Shown here one piece after another: positions 32,718-45,200 of a stretch of 64,000 bases of DNA (the first letter of the stretch is position 1; each line of letters starts with the position of its first letter). The notes below the pieces were generated by a model. The model worked only from the letters and a program-made list of their open reading frames with translations. It was not told where the DNA came from and ran no database searches. This stretch comes from Eublepharis macularius (Eukaryota > Chordata > Lepidosauria > Squamata > Eublepharidae): assembly GCF_028583425.1 (NCBI RefSeq), contig NC_072800.1, positions 11,173,001 to 11,237,000 of the forward strand, read 5' to 3'. Both the position numbers and the translations under genes were made by a program.

Positions 32718-33355
32718 GCTCTGTGCCATTATGCCCCACTGAGGTCCATCTCCTCCGCAAACCCTATCCTCTCCGGGCTCCATACCCAGCATCTCTAGGA
32801 ATTTCCCACCCTGGCCTTGGCAACCCCAGGTGGTCTATATCATGCATGGCTCCTCTGCTTTCTCTCCACAGCAACCCTGGGGGTGAGACTGAGTGAGAGC
32901 CGTGGTGCTGGTGGTGGTTTGGACACAGCTGCTTTGGCTCTCAGGAAATCCAAGAAAAAGAAACAAAATCCAATGCCGTGCCTTTTATTGAGTCCGAACC
33001 AAATAGCACAAAGCGCCCTGTGAGCTTTCGAGTTCTTCAAAAAGATGTTACAGTTTTTTTAAAAGAGGAAAGCAATTTTTCCAGGTCTGGATTTTAAGTG
33101 CCGCCCTGTCAGGCCAGCCTCTGATTCTGGGTGCTAGCGCAAGGTTACACATTCATTTTCATGGTATGTGGGGATTGGAACTCTAGTCCTGCATAGAAAG
33201 AGGCTTTGTGTGAAGGGTAAACTGGATAGCACCGCTGCAGGGGATGGCTTCTGTACTTCTGAATGCTTCTTTGTGTGAAAAAACAAAACCATTCCTGGAA
33301 ATGGAAAGGTAGTGCAGCAGGGAGAAGGTGTCAAGTGCTGGCTTTCTTTTTACAG

Positions 33356-33468
33356 GGAGTTAATCACATGAGGAAACATTCCAAAATGCAGCCCTCCATC
33401 TCTAGGCTGGCGTGCCTTTTTGTCCTTTCTATCATCGCAGCAGTTTACCTCTTAGTTCTCCTCCGCTG
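33356..33468 (+). other. Exon-like ORF with one membrane segment (unassigned)
   Basis: A frame open through a CTTTTTACAG acceptor reaches a CTG|GTAAAT donor. It contains MRKHSKMQPSISRLACLFVL followed by SIIAAVYLLVLLRW and a TAA just past the donor. The basic N-terminus plus about 21 hydrophobic residues resembles the signal-anchor exon of a type II membrane protein. I recognise no family and find no partner exon. It may be chance. Confidence 0.25.
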
Positions 33469-33605
33469 GTAAATCAGACCCCTGTTGTAGATACAAGTTC
33501 TCATTGATCCCTTGTTTTCTCCTGTGGCCAAAAAATGCCTTCTAGGATGACCATCTGCAGGCATGACAGGCCTTTTACCGTTTTACATTTCTGTATAGGT
33601 GTGAG

Positions 33606-33863
33606 CAGGGCTTTTTTTCAGTGGGAACGTGGTGGAACGGAGTTCCGGCACCTCTTGAAAATGGTCACATGGCCGGTGGCCCCGCCCCCTGATCTCCAGA
33701 CAGAGGGGAGTTCAGATTGCCCTCCGCGCCGCATGGCGCGGAGGGCAATCTCAACTCCCCTCTGTCTGGAGATCAGGGGGCGGGGCCACCGGCCATGTGA
33801 CCATTTTCTCCGAGTGCAACCCACTGAGTTCCACCACCTCTTTTCCCAGAAAAAAAAGCCCTG
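33606..33863 (+). mobile_element. Palindromic hAT-like MITE, copy 6
   Basis: Flanks are GGTGTGAG and GGAGTGAG (7 of 8). The inner arms meet at CGCCGCATGGCGCG, a compact palindrome centred near 33733. It lies in the TRIP13 5' intron. Confidence 0.86.
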
Positions 33864-34359
33864 GGAGTGAGTGATTTTGACTCATTCCTCTGAGAGGAAA
33901 AAAAAAATAAAATGAGGCTTGCACTTGGGCAGAGAGAACACCAGTGTGTGTGTCAGTCAGAGAACTAGATAAGAAGGAACTGGAGAAATATTTCCTGGGA
34001 GGGGGGCAGAAAAGCAGGAATGGGCTGGAATCGAAGCACCTTGGGGTTCCTCTCCAACCCATAAGCTTCCGTAGGCCTTTTGCTATTACTTAACAATAAG
34101 CAAAAATTGTTTCTAATGGGTGTACAAAGATTTGCTGAAATACTTTTGTTTTCCAGTATGTTACAAGTGAAGTGGATTTCTATAGGGGATATAGCCAATA
34201 GCCATATGTTTAAAACAATGTAAGACAATAATATTTAGGGGTCTTCTGCATGTACGAAAAGCATTTCTTTTTCAGTAACTTTTACAATGAATTAAGTTTT
34301 GCACACTTACGATATTTTCTTTCTCTGGTGATTTGTAGTCTTGCAGTTTTTCATTCGTT

Positions 34360-34545
34360 TTCCAGGATTTATTTATGTTTAATCTCGTCTTTATCATCTC
34401 CTTCCACCAAGGACCTCAGGGTGGCAAAGAAGCGATTTATCTGCACCACAACCTTGAAAAGTAGTCTGGACCAAACTGAGAAGATATACCCAAAGCCCTC
34501 CAGTAAGTTTAGTCACTTTCCAGAAGATAAACCCAGGGTTTCAAC
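34360..34545 (-). repeat. Old tRNA SINE, minus strand
   Basis: TTTATTTATGTTTAATC, CACCAAGGACCTCAGGGTGG and CACAACCTTGAAAAGTAG, then AAACCCAGGGTTTC, follow a SINE body and decayed head. This explains the exon-like look of 34423-34500. Confidence 0.4.
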
Positions 34546-34559
34546 GGTATGAGTCCAGT

Positions 34560-37380
34560 TCAGTGACCACACTTATTTGGGTTTCCAGCTCTTGCATCTC
34601 CCCCCTCCTCCTTTGTTTTGGCTCCATTAGTATTGGTTTGCTTCACTCTACTCAAAGACCCAGAAAAAGTTTCTGAATCTATGCAGGGAGCTGCCACCAC
34701 AGAAAATGCCCTGCCTCTAATCACCACCTGTCCCTCCTCTGAAGGTGGCGGCACAGAGAGCTGAGCTTGCGAGGCAGATCTTAACTGGCAGGCTGGATAG
34801 GCTGGGAGAAGATGGTCCTGTTCATCCTACTCAAAGACCCAGGGAAAGTTTCTCATAGAGCTTCATCTGTATTTGCATGCTTGGCAATAACACCTACCTA
34901 AAAATCCCATTTGAACGTGGTAGAGAATGAGGCTAGCTGGCACTGAATGGAAGAGAACAGATCTTGAACATCTTGGTTAGATGGAAAAGCTTTTGTTGAG
35001 GATCAGCTCCTTACTCCTGGGAAGATCTGTATTCCTGTTTTCCTAAGTCCTACAGTTTTTCTTTCCTACAGTTGTCCTCATATACCACTTACTTTCATCT
35101 TCAGGAGGTAGTGGAAGTCTGAACCCGTGACTTCCACAGTAGATGGTCTTAGCTGGTGCCACACTGGTCCACAGGGTGTCTTGATAGGCCTAATTGCTCC
35201 TGGCCCTTTTTGACATGGAGCCCTGTGAATTCAGACAGTACAGGGGCTTGGTCAGCAAGGGGTAGGCAGGTCATGCTGGGCACAGTGAGTGTTGCTATGG
35301 CAGCCTTTTGCTGCATTGTGACACCCCTGTAGAGGTGGGGGCTGGTGCTGAAAATGAGGGATGTCTGTAGTGGGGGGGATGTGCCTTTGGCTGCATGCTT
35401 GAGTGAAGGCAGAAGTTGGTGGTTGAGCTCTCCTTCTAAGGGTTGGTAAGAACCCTCCATCTTATCTTGAGTTATCTAAAATTGTTCTCTTGGTGGCCTT
35501 TAAGAGACGCCTTCTGTTTGATGTTGTTGTTTTAGAACTACACAAAGTTATGCACTTTTGCTAAGCTTGCCCTCCGTAGCCTTGTATTACAATATGGATC
35601 CCTGTACCTCTCAGACTGCAAAGCTGAACATAGATACTTAGAGTAGCATGTCAATTTCTGATTGCCAATAAGTGAAGTCTTTTCACTGGTATTTTACACT
35701 CCGGATTGGTTCTCGCTTGGGCAGTCATTTGATAACTGGTTTTGTACATTTGGACGTATAGACTGACAAATGTAACATTTTTACAGCTGCAGCATCCTTT
35801 CCCTGAAATGAATATAGGAAGGATACGTAATAAGAATTGATTTAGGATGTGACTTGCGGGGCAGGAATGACTTGCGGGGCTGGAGTGGGCATGATTGAGG
35901 TTTATAGCATCGTGAATGGCTATAGCACAGATTTATTCCCTCCTTCCGTAACATTTGGGACACCTACTCAATTGATTAACAGTAGGTTCAAGAAAAGGAA
36001 ATACAACTTTTCACAGTGGACAATTAACTTAAACATTATGTAGTTGTTGGTGTCACTGTTGTTTAGGATAGCTTTTAAAAAGGATTAAACATATTTGGGG
36101 AGGTAAAGTATTTCCAAAGGTTTTAACCTTGGCAGCTAAATGGAATGAATGAGAATACATGGCTCTGAATACCAGGTGTTGGGGATAAAATGGGAGGTGG
36201 CTCTCCCTCTGGGCCCTGCTTCTGAGCTTCTAGTCCATCAACCATGTGGGTCGTGGTTGATGGAAAACGGACCTCGACAAAACCATGGTCATATCAATTA
36301 ATATTTTCACTTTTAATGAGGTGAGATTTCTGCTAATAGGATCTAGGTGAAGACCAACACATTTGTGGGACTTCCTTTAACCTAGTTAACTCTTTCTAGA
36401 ATTCTGAACACTCTTTAAGGTCATTCATAATCTGAATTTGTTAGACATCATGGTTGCCCTCCATTCTCATTGGGAAATAAGGGCTTAATTTTGAATGGGA
36501 CACTTTGAATGGGAGACTTTCCCATCATTCTTTGGAGGCAGGAAGTGGCAATCCTTTGGCTCCTCCTCCTCGCCTTACGGTTGTTGTTCCTTCTTTTCCT
36601 GCCTCCATTAAGAGAGCAAGGAAGTCCAAGAGTTCTGCTTCATTTTCTTTTGACTTTATATTTCCTTCTGTTGTAGTTCTGCTGTTGCAGTCCTTCATTT
36701 TCATTGTTTGTGTCTTTTTTAAAAAAAACACCAAGATTTCACTGTTTTCCATCACCTGTCTCCCTTGATCCTCCCCTGCCTATCCCGTTTGGCATTACCT
36801 TAGAGGATGGCCAGTCAGCTCACCACCAGGGATAGCAGCAGCACAAACAGTTTGGGGTTTGGCCCAATTTCTCAGCAAGGTGCAGGGCAGAAGAGATGCG
36901 GCTGCAATGTGGCAGCCATGAAAGACGTGGCCACGAGCGGCTGGAGCCCTTCTGACTTGGACAGCCGTTTTAAGACAGCCGTAGTGGGAAATCCCCATTC
37001 CTAGTCCGCTGGGCATAAGAGTGTGGGACACTTTGAGGTGATATTAGACAACTCCTCCTCCACAGGTAAGCCAGGACAATTCTTTCTCCCCTGCAAGAGT
37101 CAGAGGAAGAAATTTCTAAGTGTCAAATGCTGGCTGAGGTGCTTTGTTGGTAAGGAGTCCTCCCACATTGATCAACATTGTGAAACTTCACAGTTATTCT
37201 ATCATTATATCTGTATACATTGCCATGTCTTTAACCTTCGGATATGCTTGTGATAAGCATGCAAAAATGAAGCCAGAAGTGCAAATGACTAATAAAACAT
37301 ACAGTGCCCACAATTCTGAAAGGCAAGACATTTCAAGACATTTTAGAGACATAACCACTACATCCCCTTTGTCTTTTTAA
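34560..37380. other. TRIP13 5' intron stretch without recognised genes
   Basis: Mostly unique-looking intronic DNA with short decayed repeat pieces near 34670-34760. An 18-bp near-duplicate (GACTTGCGGGGC) lies at 35852-35882. I found no conserved open frame. Confidence 0.4.
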
Positions 37381-37385
37381 ATTAG

Positions 37386-37396
37386 GCTTTTATAGT
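37386..37396 (+). other. TRIP13: TRIP13 5' UTR remainder in the start-codon exon
   Basis: The sequence before the ATG reads as a 3' splice site: a pyrimidine-rich run, AAATTAG, then 11 bases and the ATG in good context (A at -3, G at +4). The surrounding DNA is AT-rich and lacks CpG, unlike a TRIP13 promoter. This supports an upstream non-coding exon. Confidence 0.55.
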
Positions 37397-37488
37397 ATGG
37401 ACGAAGCAGCAGGTGACTTAAAACAGGCTCTTCCAAATGACTGTGAGTTCCTGCAGATACAGGTAGAAGTTCATCAAAAATCAAACAG
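37397..37488 (+). CDS. TRIP13: TRIP13 coding exon 1 (residues 1-30)
   Basis: It encodes [20 protein letters not shown] followed by [10 protein letters not shown], against human [13 protein letters not shown] and HVEVHQRGS. The middle of this segment is the most divergent part of the protein. The donor AG|GTTGGA leaves two bases that complete Ser with exon 2. Confidence 0.93.
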
Positions 37489-39227
37489 GTTGGAGTAATA
37501 CTTTAAATATCTTTGTTGCAGAAAGTGTCTCAATGTAATGATGCCTGGGACTGGAAGGGGGCAAATCTGTTTGTCCCGAAGGTGCTCGGTGGGGTTCTCT
37601 TCAGGTGCTGCTGAGATTGTTTTACCTGGAGATGCCCAGTGGCTGATGGCGACATTTTCACCCATGTTTCTTTGATAATGCAGACATTTGTTTCTGTCTG
37701 TAAAGTGGGCGTCATTTACTAGGTTAAGTCATGTGGATCTGATGTTCTTTAAGTAAGTTTGTTCTTTTGTGCTTCAGGTGTGGGGCAGCTCCTTCAGTCC
37801 CTTTAAGTTCACAAACAGGCAGGGCTCATTTTGAGGGGGAACGCACAGGAACGCAGTTCCAGTAGTTCTCCATAGAGGTCACATGTCAGATGGTCCTGCC
37901 CTCCTGACTCTCGGCCATTTGGGGCCCGTTTCAGCCTGGATTGGGGCCTCTGACGGGTGGTGGATCACTCTCCTGCTCAGCAGTGGCCTGATCCTGACCA
38001 TTTTGGGCCCCTTTTCGGCCATTTTCAGCTCCTTTTTGCCATTTTGGGTCCAATTTCAGTCCTGAATGGCCAGGATTGGGTCCAAAACAGCCAGGATAGG
38101 TGATGTCAGGGGGTGTGTCATATGCAGATCAGTTATGCTAATGACACACTTCCAGTGATGTCAAGAGGTATGGCATATGCTGATGAGTTATGCTGATGAG
38201 TTCCTCCAGCTCTTTTTCTACTAAATGACCCCTGCAAACAGGGTTTTGTGGGTTACCTTTTGGGTATACTTCTGGTGCGGAGATAGGGTGACAGTGGGTA
38301 CTTAATGACCTTAATGGTTATGGTTGGCTAATCATTTTTTTCCATCTTAATTAGCACTGCAAAGAGAGAAGATATTAAGGAGAGTATCCTAAAATTGCTA
38401 AATAGGCATAACATTATCTTTGGTGATTATAAGTGGACTGAGTTTGATGATTGCTTCCTGACAAATAACGTGCAATCTGTTGCAATTGTGGATACAGAGC
38501 TAAAAGTAAAAGAAAGACAGGTATTTAATTATTTCATATCTCAATCAAATATAAAAAACTCTTTTCTGGAAAAAATGCTAGCTATTAAACAAAAGTACCG
38601 TTTTGCATGCTTGATGTTTATCAAGGTGGTGGTCTGTTTTTCCAAAATGGTGGTTGCTTTGATTGTGATCTATAGCTTCCATCCAGGGTTCCTTCAGTCT
38701 GTTCCCCCTTTCCCAGATGTTACAGGTGAGGCGCTGCATGCACGTTCCTAGCATTCACGCTGCCTTACTCATCATACTGAAAATGCAGAGAAGATTCCAA
38801 GACTCTATTAACAATGCATTTACAGCTTAGGCATGGTATAGAAATGCAGCAAAATGAGTCAATGGAAGTCTAAAGTGAACTGTACCACTGCAGACTGCTC
38901 TCATCTTGGAATGTTTTCATAAATCAAAAATTCTTTGCAAACAGAAAGTGAGCACAAGATAGAAATTTTGCCTGGGCATTTCTTTTTTCTTTTTTTTACT
39001 GGGAGGGAGTAATTCATGCAGGAGAACTTGATGCAGTATCTGTTGTCCAATACCTCAAGGTCCCACCGTCTCTTTCTGCGGCTTTTGCAGACCAGTCCTC
39101 ATTTGCTATAGCTATTGACAAGTTTGGTTTGACTGTGATTTTTTTTTCCAGAATTCACTTTAGAAAATTATATAATCTGAATCGGACCTTGATTTTTGTC
39201 TTCACCTTGAGTGCAAAACATCTGTAT

Positions 39228-39286
<59 letters not shown>

Positions 39287-42200
39287 TTATTATTATTAAT
39301 TTACACCGTTTATACCGTGCCTTTCTCCTCAGTGGGGACCCAGGGTCGCTTATGTCATTCACTTCTCCATTTTCTCCTCACAACAGCCCTGTGAGGTAGC
39401 TTAGGCTGAGTGTGTGGTGATGGGCTCCAAGGTCACCAGCCATGGAAGTGTAGGAGTCGAACCTAGGTCTTCCAGATCCTGGTCCAGCACTTTATGATCG
39501 CTACACCACACTGGCTCACTTTTGATATTCTATAACCCCCCTGATTGTTTGCCCGAGGCTAACTTTGTTTTTCATTTCCTTTGCAGCCGATTAACTTGAG
39601 CGAGTGTCATCTTTGCATTCATATTTTTCATCTTAATGAGGAAGGCCCCAGTACTGAAAACCTGGAAGAAGAGAATGAGAATATCATTGCGGCTAATCAC
39701 TGGGTGTTACCTACAGGTACTTCTCTTTGTGTGCAACTTTTAAGATGGTCTTCAAGAGTTCAGCATATGATAGGTTCAGCATCTGGAAGTGGAAGTATTG
39801 TTAGAATTATATGGACATGAGCTGTGCTGGAATCAAGCAAGATATGAAAAGTGAAACTGCTGAGTTCTGAAATAAACGTATGCTGCGTTCTGAAGTGGGG
39901 AAAATATCCTTGCGCTGCCAGCGGAATGCATTCTTACAGATGGGGATTCTACAGGATTTTGCGTTGTACTGTAAGGGGATCATCTAATTAAAATTAATAA
40001 TAACAACATTTGATTTATATACCACCCTTCAGGACAACTTAATGTCCACTCAGAGCGGTTTACAAAGTATGTTATTATTATCCCCACAACAATAATACCC
40101 CTGTGAGGTGGGTGGGGCTGAGAGAGCTAGAAGCTGTGACTGACCCAAGGCCACCTAGCTGGCTTCAAGCGGAGGAGTGGGGAATCGAACCCAGTTCTCC
40201 AGATTAGAGTCCCACACTCTTAACCACTACACCAAACTGGCTCTCAGGCGCTTTAAGTCCTACCTGGAGCTGAGAGCTAGTATTAAATAGTGGTTAGAGT
40301 CCTGGACTAGGATCCGGGAGACCCAGTTTTGGATACCTACTCTGCAGTAGAAGCTTGGGTGAACCTGAACCAGTCACACACATCCTACCTCATAGGGTTG
40401 TTGTAAGGATAAAATAGTGCAGAAAATAATGTAAGCTGCTTAGGGTCCTTATTGGGGAGGAAAGAGGTATAAATGAAGTAAATAAATAATAAATTTATTT
40501 GGTTGAATTTGATGGGACTTAAGAAGCTTTAGCCTATCGCAGACTCATGTCCTATGAATGTTTTTAGGGGGCGGGGGGACATGTCGAGAAAGAAAGGAAA
40601 GCACTGCAGCCACTTATGCTTCTGTTTCTTTAGGATACTTGTGTGCCGTGGGACTTCTGGCTTTCTTTTCCTCTGCCCTAGCCTGGAAAAAAACACTTCA
40701 GGGGGCTTGCCTGTGTGTAAACTTGATGTGTAAAGATTTGAATTCTTCATATTTTCTTAACTGAGTGAATAGCTGTACGCTCCAGTCTTATCGTGAAACT
40801 GTCAAAAATGTGTCCAATAGGGCTGGCTTATGTGGATGTATGTAGTATATGTTTGTTAAGCTAACTGAAAAACCAATGTACTTATTCAAACAGTGAGAGA
40901 TCACTGATCTGAAATAAAATATTTTCATTTTTATAGCTAGGTCTTTAATCTAATGGTTATGTTTTGCAGCTGAATTCCATGGTCTTTGGGAGAGCCTTAT
41001 TTATGATGATGAAGTAAAATCAGATGTAGGTTGCAAGTACTTATTTATTTATTTTTATTTAAGCATTTTTCTCCAAAAAGAACCCAAAGTGGCTTACAGC
41101 AAGTAAAATACATAAATAACCAGAGCAGAACAACAAACAGAGTCAAAAAGGAGAGAACAGGTACCTCTCAGGTTGGTCCTGGAATCATGGGCTGGTTTGG
41201 CTGAAAACAGGCTGCAGGCCATAGACTACGTGCCCTTTGGCTCTTGCCCTTCAGCTTACATCCACGGGCTCACTCCTGTAGCCACACCCAAGCTGTATAA
41301 AATAGCTGAGACAGGAAGGGGAAAAGCAATTCTCAGCACAGATGTTACACAGCTGGCAACGGTGTTCCTCCTTCCTGTGAAAACGTTCAGCTCTCGGTGT
41401 AATAACATCTGCTCATTTTAAATCTGCAGGGTGACCTGGTTTGCACTGATCAGGGGTTACAGAGGGTTGCAGTCTCCCCTGCTCCATTGCTGCTTTCTGG
41501 TTTGGAGGGTTGTGCCTTATCAAAGGCCCTTGTTGTAGCTGTTCTTGTAGCAGAGAAGGAAGGAGCCTCCTGGAAGGCATTTAGTTTTAAAGAGCAGTCA
41601 CCGCTAGGGAGAGGAAGCAGAGCTGAGGCTGGCGTCTCTTCCTCTGTGGTTTTGGTGGGGAAGAGGAGCTTGCAGGAAGGGGGAAGGTTGCATTCCTTCC
41701 TGGCCCAACTCCACCCCTTGCATGGGGCCCCTCCAGCACCCATATGTTTTGCTTGAGGAGGATGGCCGGACCGATTCATTGGGGGAAATCACGTAGGGAA
41801 GGGTTTAAATCCTCTCCCCCAGTATTATGGCCCAAACTCATTTTGGGATATATCTACAGATTTGTTTTAAATAATTTTTAAAGTTGTTGGGAAAGCCGAT
41901 CATGGGTCTCTGATCCATGATACCAGTCTCATGGGTCATGAGACTGGTATCATTGCACGAAACCTTGCTGGAAGGGTCTTCAAGCATAGGGTTGAGACCC
42001 AGGTTGGTCTTTAAGGTGCCACTGGACTCAAATCCTGCTGTTCCATTGCAGATCCACACTGCTTCCTACCTGAAACACAGGCTTGTCCTCCGATGAAAGA
42101 GCTGTAGCTTTGGGTTTCCTGCATTGAGGCAAGGGTTGTAGTGGATGGCCTGCGACCCCTTCCGACTCTGGGGCTCTAACTGTGGTTCTAGAGAAGACCG

Positions 42201-45200
42201 CTTAGGTGTGCACGCTTGGAGGAGAGTCCTGCTGAATTCAGTGGTACTTAGTTTTGATTAAGCGTGTATAAACTTGGGCTGCATGTTAAAAAAAAAATGG
42301 AAGTCTTTTTTTAAAGAAGAGTTTTTAATAAAAGATTATTCCAAGTTAATTAAAAAAATCCCAAAAAAGACAAAGTCAAAAAAGATAAAGAAAAGAAAAA
42401 AGACGATAAGAATTAGGAATAAATACCAATTTTCTCTGTGAAAAGATTTATACATACTACAAATTATAACCTCACTTCAAATTTACCTTTACCATCAATA
42501 ATCGATTATATCTTAACCCCAAATTAGCCTAAGTGGCTAGATCTTCCTTCCCTTTAAAACATATATCTTTAGCTCTTAATCTTCAAGTGAAGAAACCATC
42601 AGTTCATTTTTCTCTGTTTCCTGTAAAAAGCCAGCAAAGGGGCATCCAGGTATCAATATATTTATCCAGTGACTTTTCCCTAATGAAAGACGTAAGTTTA
42701 GCCAATGGAAGTCTTGTGTGGACCAAGCAAATGTACCCTTCAGTCTTTAGACTGTGAGGTAAGCTTCACAGAGTGACTAGTGAGAGATTCTGGCCATTGA
42801 TCTCTGGCCAGCGGTACTAGAAGGCTCAGCCAGTATTCCTTACAAGATTCATGACTCGTCCATATTAGTCCAAGATGCTTTGGCCCCAGCCCCAATATTC
42901 TTCAGTATTTAGAACTTCCACCGTATTATATAGTGACATTGTAAATATTCAGTTATTTGCCCATTTGTATCAAGATGAGTAGCTGTGCTAGTCTGTCTTT
43001 AGAGGTAGAAAAGAGCCAGAGTCCAGTAGCACCTATAAGACTAACAGAATTTGTAGTATGTTACGTGCTTTCATGAGCCACAGCTCACGTCTTCAGATAC
43101 AGCTAGAATGTGAGTCCATCTGTCTTTATATCTTGGATAGTAATTGCAGAAGCAGAATAGCCAATGAATGACAATGGCAGGCGTGATTGAATAAGGCGGG
43201 GTATGCAGAGGGGTGGTGGGTGTAGAGATGTGAGACCGGAAAGCAGATTGCAACTGATAAGGAAGCTCAAGACACTGTATCCACCTGGACTGAATCGAGA
43301 CAAAGGCTTCCTGTCTCATTACTGATGTCATGCACATACCACTTACTCTGCTTGAAACTTCTGTATCGAGAAGCCAATTAGACCATGGAGTCTTAATTGT
43401 TTGTTCCTTTCTCTGTCCAATTAGTTACTAGATTATGTGACCACAACATTACTGTTCTCAGACAGAAACGTCGACAGCAACTTGATATCGTGGAACAGAG
43501 TTGTCCTATTGCATGGTAAAATATGTATCTTTTAACTAAATAGTACTTGGTTAGAAGGCTTTTGGGAATCGACTAGCACTGAAGCCCTGTGTAATTATGA
43601 TCTTACTTAGCAGTGTGTTCAAAGTGCTTCATATACATTAATTCATTTATCTTTACAACAACCCCATTACCTTAGTATTATCTTCATAATGGGGGAAGCG
43701 GGTGAGTGGGCGGGCTGAGAGATTATGGTTTAGTAATTAGAGCATCATACTAGCATCTGGATTTATCCTCATTCACCCCTTAAGGTTGTTGGATGACCTT
43801 GGGGCAACCTACCCTACACCGAAGGGTGATTGTGAGCATAAAAGGAGGAAGGGAGGACCGTGTGTGTTTCTCTGAGCTTGGAGGAAGAGCAGGGTAAAAA
43901 TGTGCAAGACAGGTTTGGTGGGTCAGTTAGTGAGCTCGTGCTGGAGCAGAGATCTGAAGTGGAAATTATCCAAATCCCCCTATTAGCCAGTTCAGCTCTT
44001 TCTGTGGCTGACTTACGTTCTGTGACTGGACAGCATTAAGAATGCCGTTGCAGAGTGGTAGCAAGTGTATGTGGAAGGCAGCCCAGCGGTGGTCATATCA
44101 AATTTAAGGAAAGAAAACCTCAAAAGACGTTAGTCTAGCTTAGCTGAGCACCAGGCACACGTTGCACTCACATTGTTGGAATGGCAGCTCCGCAGCTCTT
44201 TCGGTCTAGGGAAAGCAGCTTCAGAATGGAAGATCTGGAGGAGGCCCAGGTGTACGGGCACAACTTTGTTCCTCCCGGTTACTCCTCCGTGTCAAAGGAT
44301 TTTCCTCTTCAGAAAGGACAACTGAGCAACTTTGGCACATTTGTGTGCAGCATTTAGTTCACCTATGAATAATTTCAATACTAGCTTTCTTTTTACAACT
44401 AGTTATTAGCAATTGGTTGCTGTGTACAATTGTCTCAAAAGTAAATATTTCATGGCTGGTTTTGTGACGTAGGATGGAAGCAGACACTTTCAGCCACTTC
44501 AGGCCTTGTGTGGTGTTGTGAAAGACTGGATCCCGGCTTTTTAGAAGGAAAAGTGTGTTGTGATGTAATTGGAATATTTTAAGAATTAATACATTCTGTG
44601 ATTTCATTGCAGGCCCTCCAGGCACTGGTAAAACTTCCCTGTGTAAAGCACTGGCTCAGAAGCTGTCCATTAGACTTTCACATAGGTAATTCAGATTAAT
44701 ATTTTAATGTTAAAACAGTATGACTTTCAACCACTAGCATTTTGTTTTCCAAGGATATAAAAGGCTCTTTTTCATTTAAATAAAGCTTGCACAGAATTTC
44801 CCGATGGGTTGCCTCTGGGACACCTTCCTTGCCGTGCTTAGCTTTATAGACTCTTGGGCTGAAGAATTAAAAGTAGTAATATACTAAGAGATTAGGTGCA
44901 GAGTAAGTAAGTGTTGGCGCTGGCTCATAAAAGCTTGTGCCACAAGGATTTTTAACTCTTCACCTTTGAAATGACAAAGATACAGAACCTCTTTTGTTTA
45001 ATAACTATGGCTTGCTCTGTGTGTGTTTCTCTCCGGGTGCTTATGTGGCAGTTCTCTGCTGTGGAAAGATTCAGAGTCCCCTTAAAACATAGGGACGAAG
45101 CATTTATTTTATACGTCCAATCGAATAGAATTCTGGGGGACTTGAAAGCTTGCACAGTGTTTTCTGTCTCAGGACTGGTGTACAAGCCCTTCCCTTCACT

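Noticed and set aside
34423-34502. An apparent exon (AAG|GACCTC to TCCA|GTAAGT) after the membrane-segment ORF
   Set aside because: The sequence follows the body of a minus-strand tRNA SINE, so the splice-like borders are probably chance.
36505-36768. A possible small gene in the TRIP13 5' intron
   Set aside because: The 87-codon frame is mirrored by an opposite-strand frame, ends in a poly(T)-derived hydrophobic stretch and has no conserved features.
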